From Hadesarchaea archaeon (GTDB lineage Archaea; Hadarchaeota; Hadarchaeia; Hadarchaeales; Hadarchaeaceae), in contig JAUWBN010000007.1 of the NCBI GenBank assembly GCA_030601675.1, forward strand, positions 1 through 44,321: a stretch of DNA of 44,321 bases, read 5' to 3'. Below, piece after piece: positions 18,880 through 27,432 of the stretch. Position 1 is the stretch's first letter. Each line of letters begins with the position of its first letter. Below the pieces are notes generated by a model. It ran no database searches and was not told where the DNA came from. It worked only from the letters and a program-made list of their open reading frames with translations. The position numbers and the translations under genes are program-made.

Positions 18880-19884
18880 TCAGTCCGTCTCTAAACCGAT
18901 CTCCAAGCCCAACAGAAGCCCGACCATCATGTCTATCCCCGAGGTCTCGCCGATTTTCAAAACTTCTTCAACCCACTTTTCAATATCTGGAGGAGCGCCC
19001 GCCAAAATCGCCTCGAGCAACTCTCCCACTCGCTCGTTTGTTTCGCCTTTAGCGGCGTGCCTTAGCAGTTGTTGGCTCAGCAGGGTTGTTGTGCCAGAAC
19101 AGCTGATGACTGTTTCGTTGATTTTTTTCACGCGGTCGATGCCCTTACCAATCGAATGGGAAACCCACCAGAGGGCAGCCGTGAAACCAGATAGTGCATC
19201 GTCCGCTGAGGGGGAGAGCCCGGGACCCAGCCCGATGAGTTTTTGAGCTGCCCCTTTTACCCCCTCAACATTTTCAGATTTGGTTGATTTTACCAGATCG
19301 ATTAGCCGCGGTAGCGCCGCTCTAGCCACCGCGTTCAGATTAGATGTTTGAGGCATCTTACCAGCGGCAATCTCATCGATGTGCGTCAGAAGTTGTCCGA
19401 GTCCCTCGCGCCCGCCCTTGTTCACAGCAAGCCGCTTCGCCAGCTCTAGGTTGCGCTCGATGTGCTCAGGGCCGGGGCACCGTTCAGTACTGGTTTTCGG
19501 CCGCCAGAGCTCCGCACCCTCTAACGAAATCTCGAGCGCCTCATCGACGAGCACCCGATTACCCACCTTCTGAACTTGCATTCCCTTGCGGACGCCGAGC
19601 GATGACATGTTTTCTCCGGAGGGGATGTCGGTGATTAAATTAATCGGACTTCGTGAGACGCCGCTCTGAGCGACGCCAACCAGCTCGTCACCGATAATGA
19701 TGTTGAAAGTGCGGTCGAAAACGCTATGGACCTCGCCGGCAGTACTCCGCTTTAGCGCGTCAAATGCGGCGGGGCCGATGAATGCGGCCCTTGCAAATCG
19801 TCTCAAGGGATTCCCAATACATTTTACTTCATCGAAAATTAAACCCGCTCGCCAACGAGCTTGCCGGGCTTTATCCGCTGCCAT
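18880..19884 (-). CDS. DUF2877 family protein (YlbF/AllH-like oxamate carbamoyltransferase subunit homolog)
   Basis: EVHSVFDRTFNIIIGDELVGVAQSG...LIGLGPGLSPSADDALSGFTAALWW, the characteristic G(P)GLSPS.DD signature; start position uncertain. Confidence 0.75.
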   Translation of the reverse strand: MAADKARQARWRAGLIFDEVKCIGNPLRRFARAAFIGPAAFDALKRSTAGEVHSVFDRTFNIIIGDELVGVAQSGVSRSPINLITDIPSGENMSSLGVRKGMQVQKVGNRVLVDEALEISLEGAELWRPKTSTERCPGPEHIERNLELAKRLAVNKGGREGLGQLLTHIDEIAAGKMPQTSNLNAVARAALPRLIDLVKSTKSENVEGVKGAAQKLIGLGPGLSPSADDALSGFTAALWWVSHSIGKGIDRVKKINETVISCSGTTTLLSQQLLRHAAKGETNERVGELLEAILAGAPPDIEKWVEEVLKIGETSGIDMMVGLLLGLEIGLETD

Positions 19885-20432
19885 TGCTCGTTCGTCATTA
19901 CCTCTAGCTTGGTGCCGAAGTGACTTCGCTGTTCCGGAAATGGTTGTGAGCTAAATCCGTACGCGGCGAAGAGCTTCCGCGCCCCGATTGCGCTCTCGGC
20001 GCTCGCCTCGACTCTCTCGACGCCAAGCACGTCGAAATAGTGCTCGAGCTTGCACGGCCAGAGGTAAGCGCCTATCTGCAGCCCACGCTTCATCGTTATG
20101 GTGTGGAGGCTGCACCCTGTTTTAGGGTCCCTGAGTATGCCGTTTGAGCACCCGACAATCTCGTCGCCCACCTTACCGACCAGGTTGAAGTGAGCCTCGG
20201 GTGGACATCCCCAGATGGGTCGGTTCTCCCGCCACAGGTACAATTCCGTGGTGATTTCAGAGGTCACGAGGTCGAAGAGATCCTTGTGGTATTTTACATT
20301 GGGCATTATGGTTTCGGCGACTTCTTCAACTTCATCCTTGGCCTGCGAATAAACGATCATCTCCTCGCCGTTCGGGAGGGTAATTTTTCTCTTCGGGTAG
20401 GGTTTCATTATTTTGCCCCAGTCAACTTCCAT
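19839..20432 (-). CDS. Conserved protein, possibly GNAT-like acetyltransferase
   Basis: VVGKVGDEIVGCSNGILRD...VLGVERVEASAESAIGARKLFAAYGFSSQPFPEQRSHFGTKLEVM; overlaps the DUF2877 start. Confidence 0.45.
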   Translation of the reverse strand: MEVDWGKIMKPYPKRKITLPNGEEMIVYSQAKDEVEEVAETIMPNVKYHKDLFDLVTSEITTELYLWRENRPIWGCPPEAHFNLVGKVGDEIVGCSNGILRDPKTGCSLHTITMKRGLQIGAYLWPCKLEHYFDVLGVERVEASAESAIGARKLFAAYGFSSQPFPEQRSHFGTKLEVMTNEQWQRIKPGKLVGERV

Positions 20433-20472
20433 TTCATCCCCTTCTTCAATAACACACCATACTTTTAATCCA

Positions 20473-20835
20473 TTACTTCACGGGCTCGAACTTGAACCCG
20501 AAGATTTCCCTGTCTTTCATCTTGCGCAGCTTCCCCCAAACCGGGCGGAGCTTCATGCCGATTTTCGGGTCGTCGGTGGTGAGCTGCCCCATAGCCTTGG
20601 CGCCCCCGGGAAACTTGACTATCCCGAGCACCAGCGGTGGCATTTCGATTCCTTCGGGGAGGACGTAGAGTTTGGTGTAGGTGAGCAGCGTTGCCTCCTC
20701 CCCCAGCTCGACCTCCTCGAACTCCGTGCCCTTGCAGCCTAGGCAGCGGTCGTGCTTGGGATACATCACCCGCCCGCAGGACTTACACTTGAATCCGGTG
20801 AATTTTTGTGCCAGCTCACCACGCCCTTTCCAAGA
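20473..20835 (-). CDS. Zn-ribbon/OB-fold protein (DUF35 type) partnered with thiolase; start uncertain
   Basis: FKCKSCGRVMYPKHDRCLGCKGTEFEEVELGEEATLLTYTKLYVLPEGIEMPPLVLGIVKFPGG; abuts or overlaps the thiolase 3' end. Confidence 0.85.
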   Translation of the reverse strand, partial: SWKGRGELAQKFTGFKCKSCGRVMYPKHDRCLGCKGTEFEEVELGEEATLLTYTKLYVLPEGIEMPPLVLGIVKFPGGAKAMGQLTTDDPKIGMKLRPVWGKLRKMKDREIFGFKFEPVK

Positions 20836-21979
20836 TATGAATGACCGTGTTGTTCCCGAAGCCTCCGAAGTTACATGCGAAACCTCGCTTGGGATCCTTG
20901 ACCTGACGCTCGCCAGCTTCACCGCGCAGCTGCCAGACAAGCTCGACTATCTGTGCTACTCCAGTTGCTCCCACAGGATGTCCCTTCGCCTTCAGCCCTC
21001 CTGAGGGGTTAATCGGCAGCCCTCCATCGAGCGCGGTCACTCCCTTTTCAACCGCCAAATGCCCCTTGCCCTTCTCAAAGAATCCAGCATCCTCACTTTG
21101 CACGATTTCCAAAATCTCGAACGCGTCGTGCGTTTCCACGATATCTATGTCCTTGGGCTCGAGCTTGGCCATTTTGAACGCCTGCTGCGAGGCCAGCTGG
21201 ACTGATTTGAGCACCGCTGGGTCTTCCCGTTCTTGGAGGGTCTGGACATCACTTGCGTGTCCAAAGCCGGCGATTCGAACGGGTTTATCCGTGAACTCCT
21301 TCGCTCTCTCCAAGGGGCATAGAACCACTGCGGCAGCACCGTCGCTGATTGGGCAAGCGTAGTAAAGCCGCAACGGGTCGGCGATCATGACCGAGCTCAT
21401 GGCGCCTTCGATGGTGCACGCCCTGTGTAGGTGGGCATAAGGGTTTTTCAGCGCGTTCGCATGATTTTTCACCGCGACCATCGCTAGGTGGCGCTCGGTG
21501 ACGCCGTAGCGCTCCATGTAGAGGCGGGTGAGCATAGCTGCCATCGCGGGCAAGGTCACGCCGTGTACGTACTCCGCGGTGGGATGAGTCATTGTTGACA
21601 CGAGGTCGCCGATGACACCGGTATCGACAGCCGTCATCTTCTCCCCGCCCGCGACGAGTACGAGATCGCTTGCTCCCGAAGCCACGGCCAAAAACCCATT
21701 CTTGACCGCGGACGCCCCAGAGGCCGGGCCATTCTCAACCCGCTCCGCAGCAGCTGGAATCAAGTTAATTCGATCCACGAGGGCGCTCGCGATAGCAGTC
21801 TGGTGGACGAGTTCCCCGGCCATCATGTTCCCCACATAGACCGAGTCGAAGTCGCGCTCGCCAGCTCCCGCGTCGTCGATTGCTCGAAGCGAGGCCTCCG
21901 CGAGCAGGTCCATGAGGTCCTTTCCCTCGAGTCGCCCGAACTTCGTCATCCCGCAACCTATGATTGCGACATCCCTCAA
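20816..21979 (-). CDS. Thiolase-family acetyl-CoA acetyltransferase
   Basis: MRDVAIIGCGMTKFGRLEGKDLMDLLAEASLRAIDDAG; SDGAAAVVLCPLERA; INPSGGLKAKGHPVGATGVAQIVELVWQLRGEAGERQV; CNFGGFGNNTVIHIL. Confidence 0.92.
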   Translation of the reverse strand: MRDVAIIGCGMTKFGRLEGKDLMDLLAEASLRAIDDAGAGERDFDSVYVGNMMAGELVHQTAIASALVDRINLIPAAAERVENGPASGASAVKNGFLAVASGASDLVLVAGGEKMTAVDTGVIGDLVSTMTHPTAEYVHGVTLPAMAAMLTRLYMERYGVTERHLAMVAVKNHANALKNPYAHLHRACTIEGAMSSVMIADPLRLYYACPISDGAAAVVLCPLERAKEFTDKPVRIAGFGHASDVQTLQEREDPAVLKSVQLASQQAFKMAKLEPKDIDIVETHDAFEILEIVQSEDAGFFEKGKGHLAVEKGVTALDGGLPINPSGGLKAKGHPVGATGVAQIVELVWQLRGEAGERQVKDPKRGFACNFGGFGNNTVIHILERAW

Positions 21980-22015
21980 AGGTCCACCTCAAAATTCCCA
22001 ACACACGTTTGAAAT

Positions 22016-22843
22016 TCAACCCATACCAGGGTACCAGTATTTCTTCTTCCGCTTCCGCTTCGCCGCATCTATTCGTGCTAAAATTTTAACGGCTTCAGTG
22101 GCAATTTCAGCGCTTTTCATCTCCCCTTTACCCGCACCGAATTCGCCCGTCACCCGATTGGCATAGACCGCGCACACGCCCCCGGCGCGAAAACCATAAA
22201 CATTTGCGATCGTGAAGAGCGCCGCTGTCTCCATCTCGAAGTTAAGCACGCGCGCGGCCTGAAGGTCTGGCACGATTTTCTTCGCGAACGATTGGGTGTA
22301 CCCCTTCAAACCGGGCCTCCCTTGGCCGAGGTAGAAGGAGTCGGTCGTGGCCGTTATCCCCACGTGATATCGATACCCAAGTTTCTCGGCAGCCTGGATG
22401 AGCGCGAGCAGAACCTCGTAGTTGGCTGCGGCGGGATACTCGACGCGCACGTATTGTTTGCTCGTCCCATCGAGGCGAACGGCAGCGCTCGAGAGTACCA
22501 CATCGCCCACCTTGACATCGCGCTGGATCGAGCCCGAGCTCCCCACGCGGATGAATGTGTCAGCTCCAATTGCAGCGAGTTCCTCGACGCCGATCGCTAG
22601 GCTGGGAGATCCTACGCCCGTAGAAGTGGAGGAGATGGGAACGCCACCAACTTTGCCCGTGTAAGTCCGATATTCCCGGTGATGAGCGACCTCCTTCGCT
22701 TTATCCCAAAGCCTCGCGATCTTCGGTACGCGCTCCGGGTCACCAGGCAAAAGCACGTAGCGCGCAACTTCGCCAGGAGCACATGTGATGTGATACTGGC
22801 GCTTCCCCTTCGTCGCTGGACGCTCGGTCGAGACAATCTTCAC
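22016..22843 (-). CDS. Nucleoside (uridine/purine) phosphorylase
   Basis: YVLLPGDPERVPKIARLWDKAKEVAHHREYRTYTGKVGGVPISSTSTGVGSPSLAIGVEELAAIGADTFIRVGSSGSIQ; NFEMETAALFTIANVYGFRAGGVCAVYANR. Confidence 0.9.
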   Translation of the reverse strand: MKIVSTERPATKGKRQYHITCAPGEVARYVLLPGDPERVPKIARLWDKAKEVAHHREYRTYTGKVGGVPISSTSTGVGSPSLAIGVEELAAIGADTFIRVGSSGSIQRDVKVGDVVLSSAAVRLDGTSKQYVRVEYPAAANYEVLLALIQAAEKLGYRYHVGITATTDSFYLGQGRPGLKGYTQSFAKKIVPDLQAARVLNFEMETAALFTIANVYGFRAGGVCAVYANRVTGEFGAGKGEMKSAEIATEAVKILARIDAAKRKRKKKYWYPGMG

Positions 22844-22943
22844 CCAACCACAGTAAGGGGTTAGGTAGGCGGATTAATAAGCGTCGCGAAAGGGGCAGCC
22901 ACAAGACGTAAAAAATCGCACCTGTAGGTTCTAGCGGGATGAA

Positions 22944-23918
22944 ATGGTTAGGCTCGGTCGGGATTACACGAACTGCCTCGTTTTCAACTACCTAGGTGAA
23001 GGAGAAAAACGAAGCCTCGAGAAGGGCGAGTTCGGCCTAGAATCGGTGAACGCTATTGCTCTCGTCAAGGCGAAACGGGATGTCGAGCGGCAAATCGAGG
23101 TCACGCGCGAGCTGGGGATGAACCACATCGAGCTCGACGCCGACCCGCCAAATCCCTACTTGGATTTTGATCGCGACCGAAGACGGGAAATCAAAGAGGC
23201 GGCCAAAGCGAATGATGTCACACTTTCACTCCACCTGCCATACAGCTATGTCGGCGGGAGCGTCTGCAGCCCGCAGGAGGACGACCGGGGGGTAGCGGTC
23301 GAGCTACACAAGCGTTGCATCCAATTCGCGGCCGATGTCGGGGCGAAATATGTGAACATGCACCCAGGCAGCGCACCGTTTTATCACAGGCTAGGGAGGT
23401 ATCACAGCTTCATTCACGATTCCCTGCTCCGGAGCCTGATCGAGCTGGGGGGATTCGCCGCCGACCGGGCCCTCGCGTTCCACCTCGAGAATAACACGGC
23501 TTTAGACGGCATCTACAGCGAGATTGAGGACTGCTTAGCTATCGTCAAGGAAACTAGAGCTCAAGGCGTCGAGATATACTTCAACTTTGACATAGGGCAC
23601 TGGTTCACCCGAGCCGACTTCGGTAAGCAAATCCCAGATCCCCCTGAGAAGGTGCTTGAGCCCATCCCGCCAGATTATCTCAAATATCTCCACCTCAACG
23701 ATTACGTGCCAGGCGAAAAAATGTTTCATCCACCTCTGCACTTGGGCTGGGGCCTGCTCCAACGGGGCAACCTCGAGCGCTACGCTAGGCTTGTGAAGCG
23801 AAAGGGCGTGGAGACCGTCGTGCTCGAGACGGCGCTCAAGAGCATCGAGCAGGTGTTGGACCGCGAAGAGCTTCTGAAACGAGAGAGCAAGTACGTGCGG
23901 GATATCTTCGAGGAGTGA
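22944..23918 (+). CDS. Sugar phosphate isomerase/epimerase-like TIM-barrel protein
   Basis: NHIELDADPPNPYLDF, LSLHLPYSY, KYVNMHPGSAP, LAFHLENNT, YFNFDIGHWF, KYLHLNDYVPG. Confidence 0.75.
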   Translation: MVRLGRDYTNCLVFNYLGEGEKRSLEKGEFGLESVNAIALVKAKRDVERQIEVTRELGMNHIELDADPPNPYLDFDRDRRREIKEAAKANDVTLSLHLPYSYVGGSVCSPQEDDRGVAVELHKRCIQFAADVGAKYVNMHPGSAPFYHRLGRYHSFIHDSLLRSLIELGGFAADRALAFHLENNTALDGIYSEIEDCLAIVKETRAQGVEIYFNFDIGHWFTRADFGKQIPDPPEKVLEPIPPDYLKYLHLNDYVPGEKMFHPPLHLGWGLLQRGNLERYARLVKRKGVETVVLETALKSIEQVLDREELLKRESKYVRDIFEE

Positions 23919-23964
23919 GTTAATTTTAAAACACGCTTGCGTTAATCACATAGGAGGCTGAAGC

Positions 23965-24438
23965 ATGCCCTACCTGTACTGCGATGTGATGAAGTGCACG
24001 GGATGTAGGATATGCGAGCTCTACTGCGCATTCATCCGTGAGCACGCGTTGAACCCCAAAAAAGCACGCCTCCGGGTCGAGCGAAGGGAGCCAGCGTTTG
24101 ACAAGGCGATTGCATGTAGGCAATGTGCCGACCCACCTTGCGCAAAGGTTTGCCCGACGGATGCGATCGTACGCAATCCGAAGACGGGGATCGTGGTCGT
24201 CTACGAGAAAAAGTGTACAGGGTGTGGCGCGTGCGTTGAGGCCTGCCCATTCGGCGAGATATGGCTTGACCCCGACCGGAAAAAGGCGTTAAAGTGCGAC
24301 CTGTGCGGGCAGTGCATACCGCGATGCCCAACGGGCGCGCTTTGGGTCGAAACGGGTTCCGCCGCCAAAAATCGCTCGGGGTTGGTCGAGTCGCGGAGCC
24401 CGGTCATGCTCGAGCGGATCCAAGTCTCGGGGAAGTAA
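23965..24438 (+). CDS. Poly-[4Fe-4S] ferredoxin-type electron-transfer subunit
   Basis: CDVMKCTGCRICELYC, CRQCADPPCAKVCPTDAI, KKCTGCGACVEACPFGEI, KCDLCGQCIPRCPTGAL cysteine motifs; GGAGG upstream. Confidence 0.92.
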   Translation: MPYLYCDVMKCTGCRICELYCAFIREHALNPKKARLRVERREPAFDKAIACRQCADPPCAKVCPTDAIVRNPKTGIVVVYEKKCTGCGACVEACPFGEIWLDPDRKKALKCDLCGQCIPRCPTGALWVETGSAAKNRSGLVESRSPVMLERIQVSGK

Positions 24439-24470
24439 GAGTTAAGGAAATCGCGGCGCAAGTAAGGGCG

Positions 24471-24608
24471 ATGATCGCCACCCTGCAGCACGTAGAGGCC
24501 CCAAGCGTTGAAAAAATTGAAGCGGTCGGCGATGAAATTCCAGCAAAAAAGTTCAAACCCCACCGAAAATACGAGCTTCAACTCATGTGGAAGGAGCTTT
24601 CACCGTAA
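24471..24608 (+). CDS. Possible small protein (45 aa) or frameshifted continuation after the ferredoxin
   Basis: MIATLQHVEAPSVEKIEAVGDEIPAKKFKPHRKYELQLMWKELSP*; charged, plausible composition; the open frame extends upstream (VRVKEIAAQVRA). Confidence 0.4.
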   Translation: MIATLQHVEAPSVEKIEAVGDEIPAKKFKPHRKYELQLMWKELSP

Positions 24609-24677
24609 GCGGGTGAAGCCGCTTCTAAATACGTTTCGTGATATTTCTTTATTGGAAATATTTCCGTTAAGATAAAC

Positions 24678-24690
24678 AAATTATTTATAG
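24678..24690 (+). promoter_or_regulatory. TATA-like box of the putative ncRNA
   Basis: aaattatttatag in an AT-rich stretch about 25-35 nt upstream of the GC-rich structured region. Confidence 0.5.
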
Positions 24691-24713
24691 AAGTTCGGCT
24701 CTTAGAAGAAAGT

Positions 24714-24943
24714 GGCGGGGATGGAAGCCCGCAGAGGTGGCCAAACCGAAGCCTACGGGCAACGGGGAGCCGCGAAAAAACGTGGACGGAAAATCACGGA
24801 CGGTCGCGGATAAGTGCCTGGAAGCAGGGTACGAGGCAGCGACTGTGGGAGAAAGGCCCCAACGGGAAAAAACGGCGAGTGACGGAAGTGGTCGAAGCTC
24901 CGAAGCTCGGCGAGTGAGTAACGGACGGGCCGAAGTCCCCGCC
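24714..24943 (+). ncRNA. Putative structured non-coding RNA of unknown class (about 230 nt); strand inferred from upstream promoter-like sequence and downstream T-rich tract
   Basis: Terminal helix GGCGGGGA (24714-24721) / TCCCCGCC (24936-24943), symmetric TGGAA/CGAAG loop, then GCCCG (24727-24731) / CGGGC (24926-24930); internal hairpin CCG-AA-GCC-TACG-GGC-AA-CGG; T-rich end ccttttcgctttt. Confidence 0.6.
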
Positions 24944-25002
24944 TTTTCGCTTTTAAGGGTCAACTTTTATCTGAAAAGCAGACGATTGTTTTCACGGTGC
25001 GC

Positions 25003-27432
25003 ATGAAGGGCTTGCTGCTTGATGTGGACTACGCCGAAGAAGAAGCGCAGCCTCGCATAAGGTTGTTCCTGAAGAGCGGGGCCGAAACCGTAGTAGCCAT
25101 CGATCCGACTTTTGAGCAGTACCTCTACGCCACGACCACCAACGCTGGAAAAGCGGCGAAGCTCATCTCCAAACTCGAGCTCAGCGAGCGCGGGCGGACG
25201 ATTAAGCCGAAGTCGGTCGATATCGTCGAGCGGACTTTTCTCGGCCACGAGGTCGAAGCCGTCAAGGTGACATTTCACCACCCAAAGGATATGCCGGCCC
25301 TGAGGCACGCGATGCGCGAGCTGCCTGGGGTGAAAGAAATCTACGAGTTCGACATCCCATCTGCAAGGCGCTACTTGGTGGACCGAGGCCTCGCACCGAT
25401 GTCGGGCGTCAGCGTGAGTGGCAGAGTGGAGGAGGAAAAGGGTGTCAAAACGCTGTTGCTCGACAGCCCGCCCAAGCCAGTCGACGTGCCGGAGCAAAAG
25501 CTCAACGTGATGAGCTTCGACATCGAGGTTTACAACCCGGCAGGTACCCCCCGCCCCGACAAGGATCCGATCATCATGATGAGTTTGGCCGACAACCGAG
25601 GTTTCAAAAAAGTTATCACTTGGAAGGACTTCAAGGTGAAGCTCGATTACGTCGAGGTCGTCGGGAGCGAGCGGGAGATGCTCGAGCGGTTTGTCAAGTT
25701 GGTTGAGGAGCGGGATGTTGATATTTTACTCGGCTACAACACCGACCTCTTCGACTTCCCCTACATCCGGGAGCGGGCGAAGCAGCTGAGGATCAAGCTC
25801 AAGCTCGGGCGGGATGGTTCGGAGATGACAGTTCGCAAGCGGCGGTTCGCTACGGCCACCCGGATTCGAGGGCGGGCGCACATCGACGTTTACACGATGG
25901 TGAGCTTCCTCGCCACGATAGGGACGATAAGGCTAATCCACTACACCCTCGAGGACGTTTACCTGCATATGCTGGGGAAGGAGAAGCCAGATTTCAAGTT
26001 CACCGAGATGGCTGAGACCTGGGAGCGAGGCGGTGAACGGGCGAAGGAGCTGATTGAGTATAGTATGTCCGATTCCCAAGCGACACTCGAGTTAGGGCTC
26101 GAGTTGCTCCCGCTGTTCTTCGAGCTTACGCGGATTATCAGACAGACGCCGTTCGACGTGACACGGATGACCCCCGGGCAACTCGTGGAGTGGCTGCTCA
26201 TCGCAGATGCGCACAAGGCAGGCGAACTCGTTCCCGCCAGGCCGGTCGGCGAGGAGTACGCCGAGCGCCTTGAGGAGACATATGTCGGAGCCTACGTGAT
26301 GGAGCCAGCGAAGGGCTTGCATGAGAATTTGATTGTGTTTGACTTCCGCTCGCTTTACCCATCCATCATAGTCTCCCACAACATCGATCCTTCTGCACTC
26401 AACTGCAAGTGCTGCAAGTCAAGCGAGGCGACGACGGTGCCAGAACTCGACTATAAGTTCTGCGGGCGGCGAAAGGGCTTCATCCCCTCGACGCTCGAGC
26501 GGCTGATCGAGGCAAGGGCTAAGCTGAAGCGCGAACTGAAACAACACAAGCGCGGCACCAAAGAGTACCGCTCGCTCGATGCACAGCAGTGGGCTCTCAA
26601 GATCGTCGCGAACTCCTTCTACGGCATGCTCGGCTACCCCCGGGCGCGGTGGTACTTCAAGGAGTGCGCTGAAAGTGTCACGAGTTTCGGCCGCCACTAC
26701 ATACACAAAACAATCGATATGGCAAGGGACTTTGATTTCGATGTGATTTACTCAGACACCGATAGTTTATACTGCAAGCTCAACGGCAAGAAGCGCGAGG
26801 ACGCGATGAAGTTTCTAAAGCAGGTGAACGAGAGCTTACCCGGCATTATGGAACTCGAGTTCGAGGGCTTTTACCCCCGCGCCATTTTCGTGACGAAGAA
26901 GCGCTACGCGATGCTCGATGAGGAAGGCAGGATGGTGGTCAAGGGCTTGGAGTTTGTACGCCGCGATTGGGCCGCGCTCGCCAAGAAAACTCAAGAGGCG
27001 GTGCTTGAGGCGATCCTACGCGACGGCTCCCCCAAGAAGGCTGCCGAGATAGTGCGCAAGACGACGCAGGAGGTGCTTGAGGGGAAGGTGAGCTTGGACA
27101 ACTTAGTCATTTACACCCGGCTCAAGATGCCAATCGAGAGCTACCGTTCGATAGGTCCCCACGTGGTCGCGGCGAAGAGGCTCCGCGAGCTCGGGCGGGA
27201 GGTGGAGCCGGGGATGGTGATTGCCTACATCGAGGCCAAGGGCGCGGGGAGCATAAGCGAGCGCGCCATACCCGTCGAGGATTTCAAGGGCAGGGAGTAC
27301 GACCCCGACTACTATGTTGAGCACCAAATCCTACCCGCGGTGATGCGGATCATGGAGGTCTTGGGCTATAAACAAGAGGACCTTCGGTACGAGCGGGAGA
27401 AACAGATGGGCTTAGAGAAGTTTATGAAATGA
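25003..27432 (+). CDS. polB: Family B DNA-directed DNA polymerase
   Basis: Exo motifs SFDIEVYNP, GYNTDLFDFPYI, YSMSDSQATLEL; pol motifs DFRSLYPSII, KIVANSFYGMLGYPRARWY, YSDTDS, KKRYA. Confidence 0.95.
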   Translation: MKGLLLDVDYAEEEAQPRIRLFLKSGAETVVAIDPTFEQYLYATTTNAGKAAKLISKLELSERGRTIKPKSVDIVERTFLGHEVEAVKVTFHHPKDMPALRHAMRELPGVKEIYEFDIPSARRYLVDRGLAPMSGVSVSGRVEEEKGVKTLLLDSPPKPVDVPEQKLNVMSFDIEVYNPAGTPRPDKDPIIMMSLADNRGFKKVITWKDFKVKLDYVEVVGSEREMLERFVKLVEERDVDILLGYNTDLFDFPYIRERAKQLRIKLKLGRDGSEMTVRKRRFATATRIRGRAHIDVYTMVSFLATIGTIRLIHYTLEDVYLHMLGKEKPDFKFTEMAETWERGGERAKELIEYSMSDSQATLELGLELLPLFFELTRIIRQTPFDVTRMTPGQLVEWLLIADAHKAGELVPARPVGEEYAERLEETYVGAYVMEPAKGLHENLIVFDFRSLYPSIIVSHNIDPSALNCKCCKSSEATTVPELDYKFCGRRKGFIPSTLERLIEARAKLKRELKQHKRGTKEYRSLDAQQWALKIVANSFYGMLGYPRARWYFKECAESVTSFGRHYIHKTIDMARDFDFDVIYSDTDSLYCKLNGKKREDAMKFLKQVNESLPGIMELEFEGFYPRAIFVTKKRYAMLDEEGRMVVKGLEFVRRDWAALAKKTQEAVLEAILRDGSPKKAAEIVRKTTQEVLEGKVSLDNLVIYTRLKMPIESYRSIGPHVVAAKRLRELGREVEPGMVIAYIEAKGAGSISERAIPVEDFKGREYDPDYYVEHQILPAVMRIMEVLGYKQEDLRYEREKQMGLEKFMK

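Noticed and set aside
24911-24930. Resemblance of ggcgagtgagtaacggacggg to a 16S rRNA stretch (ggacgggtgagtaacg)
   Set aside because: Only a short match; flanking sequence does not follow 16S rRNA.
24737-25006. 89-aa ORF inside the putative ncRNA
   Set aside because: Its peptide has no recognisable domain, and the DNA shows strong end-to-end pairing and hairpins, so RNA is the better explanation.
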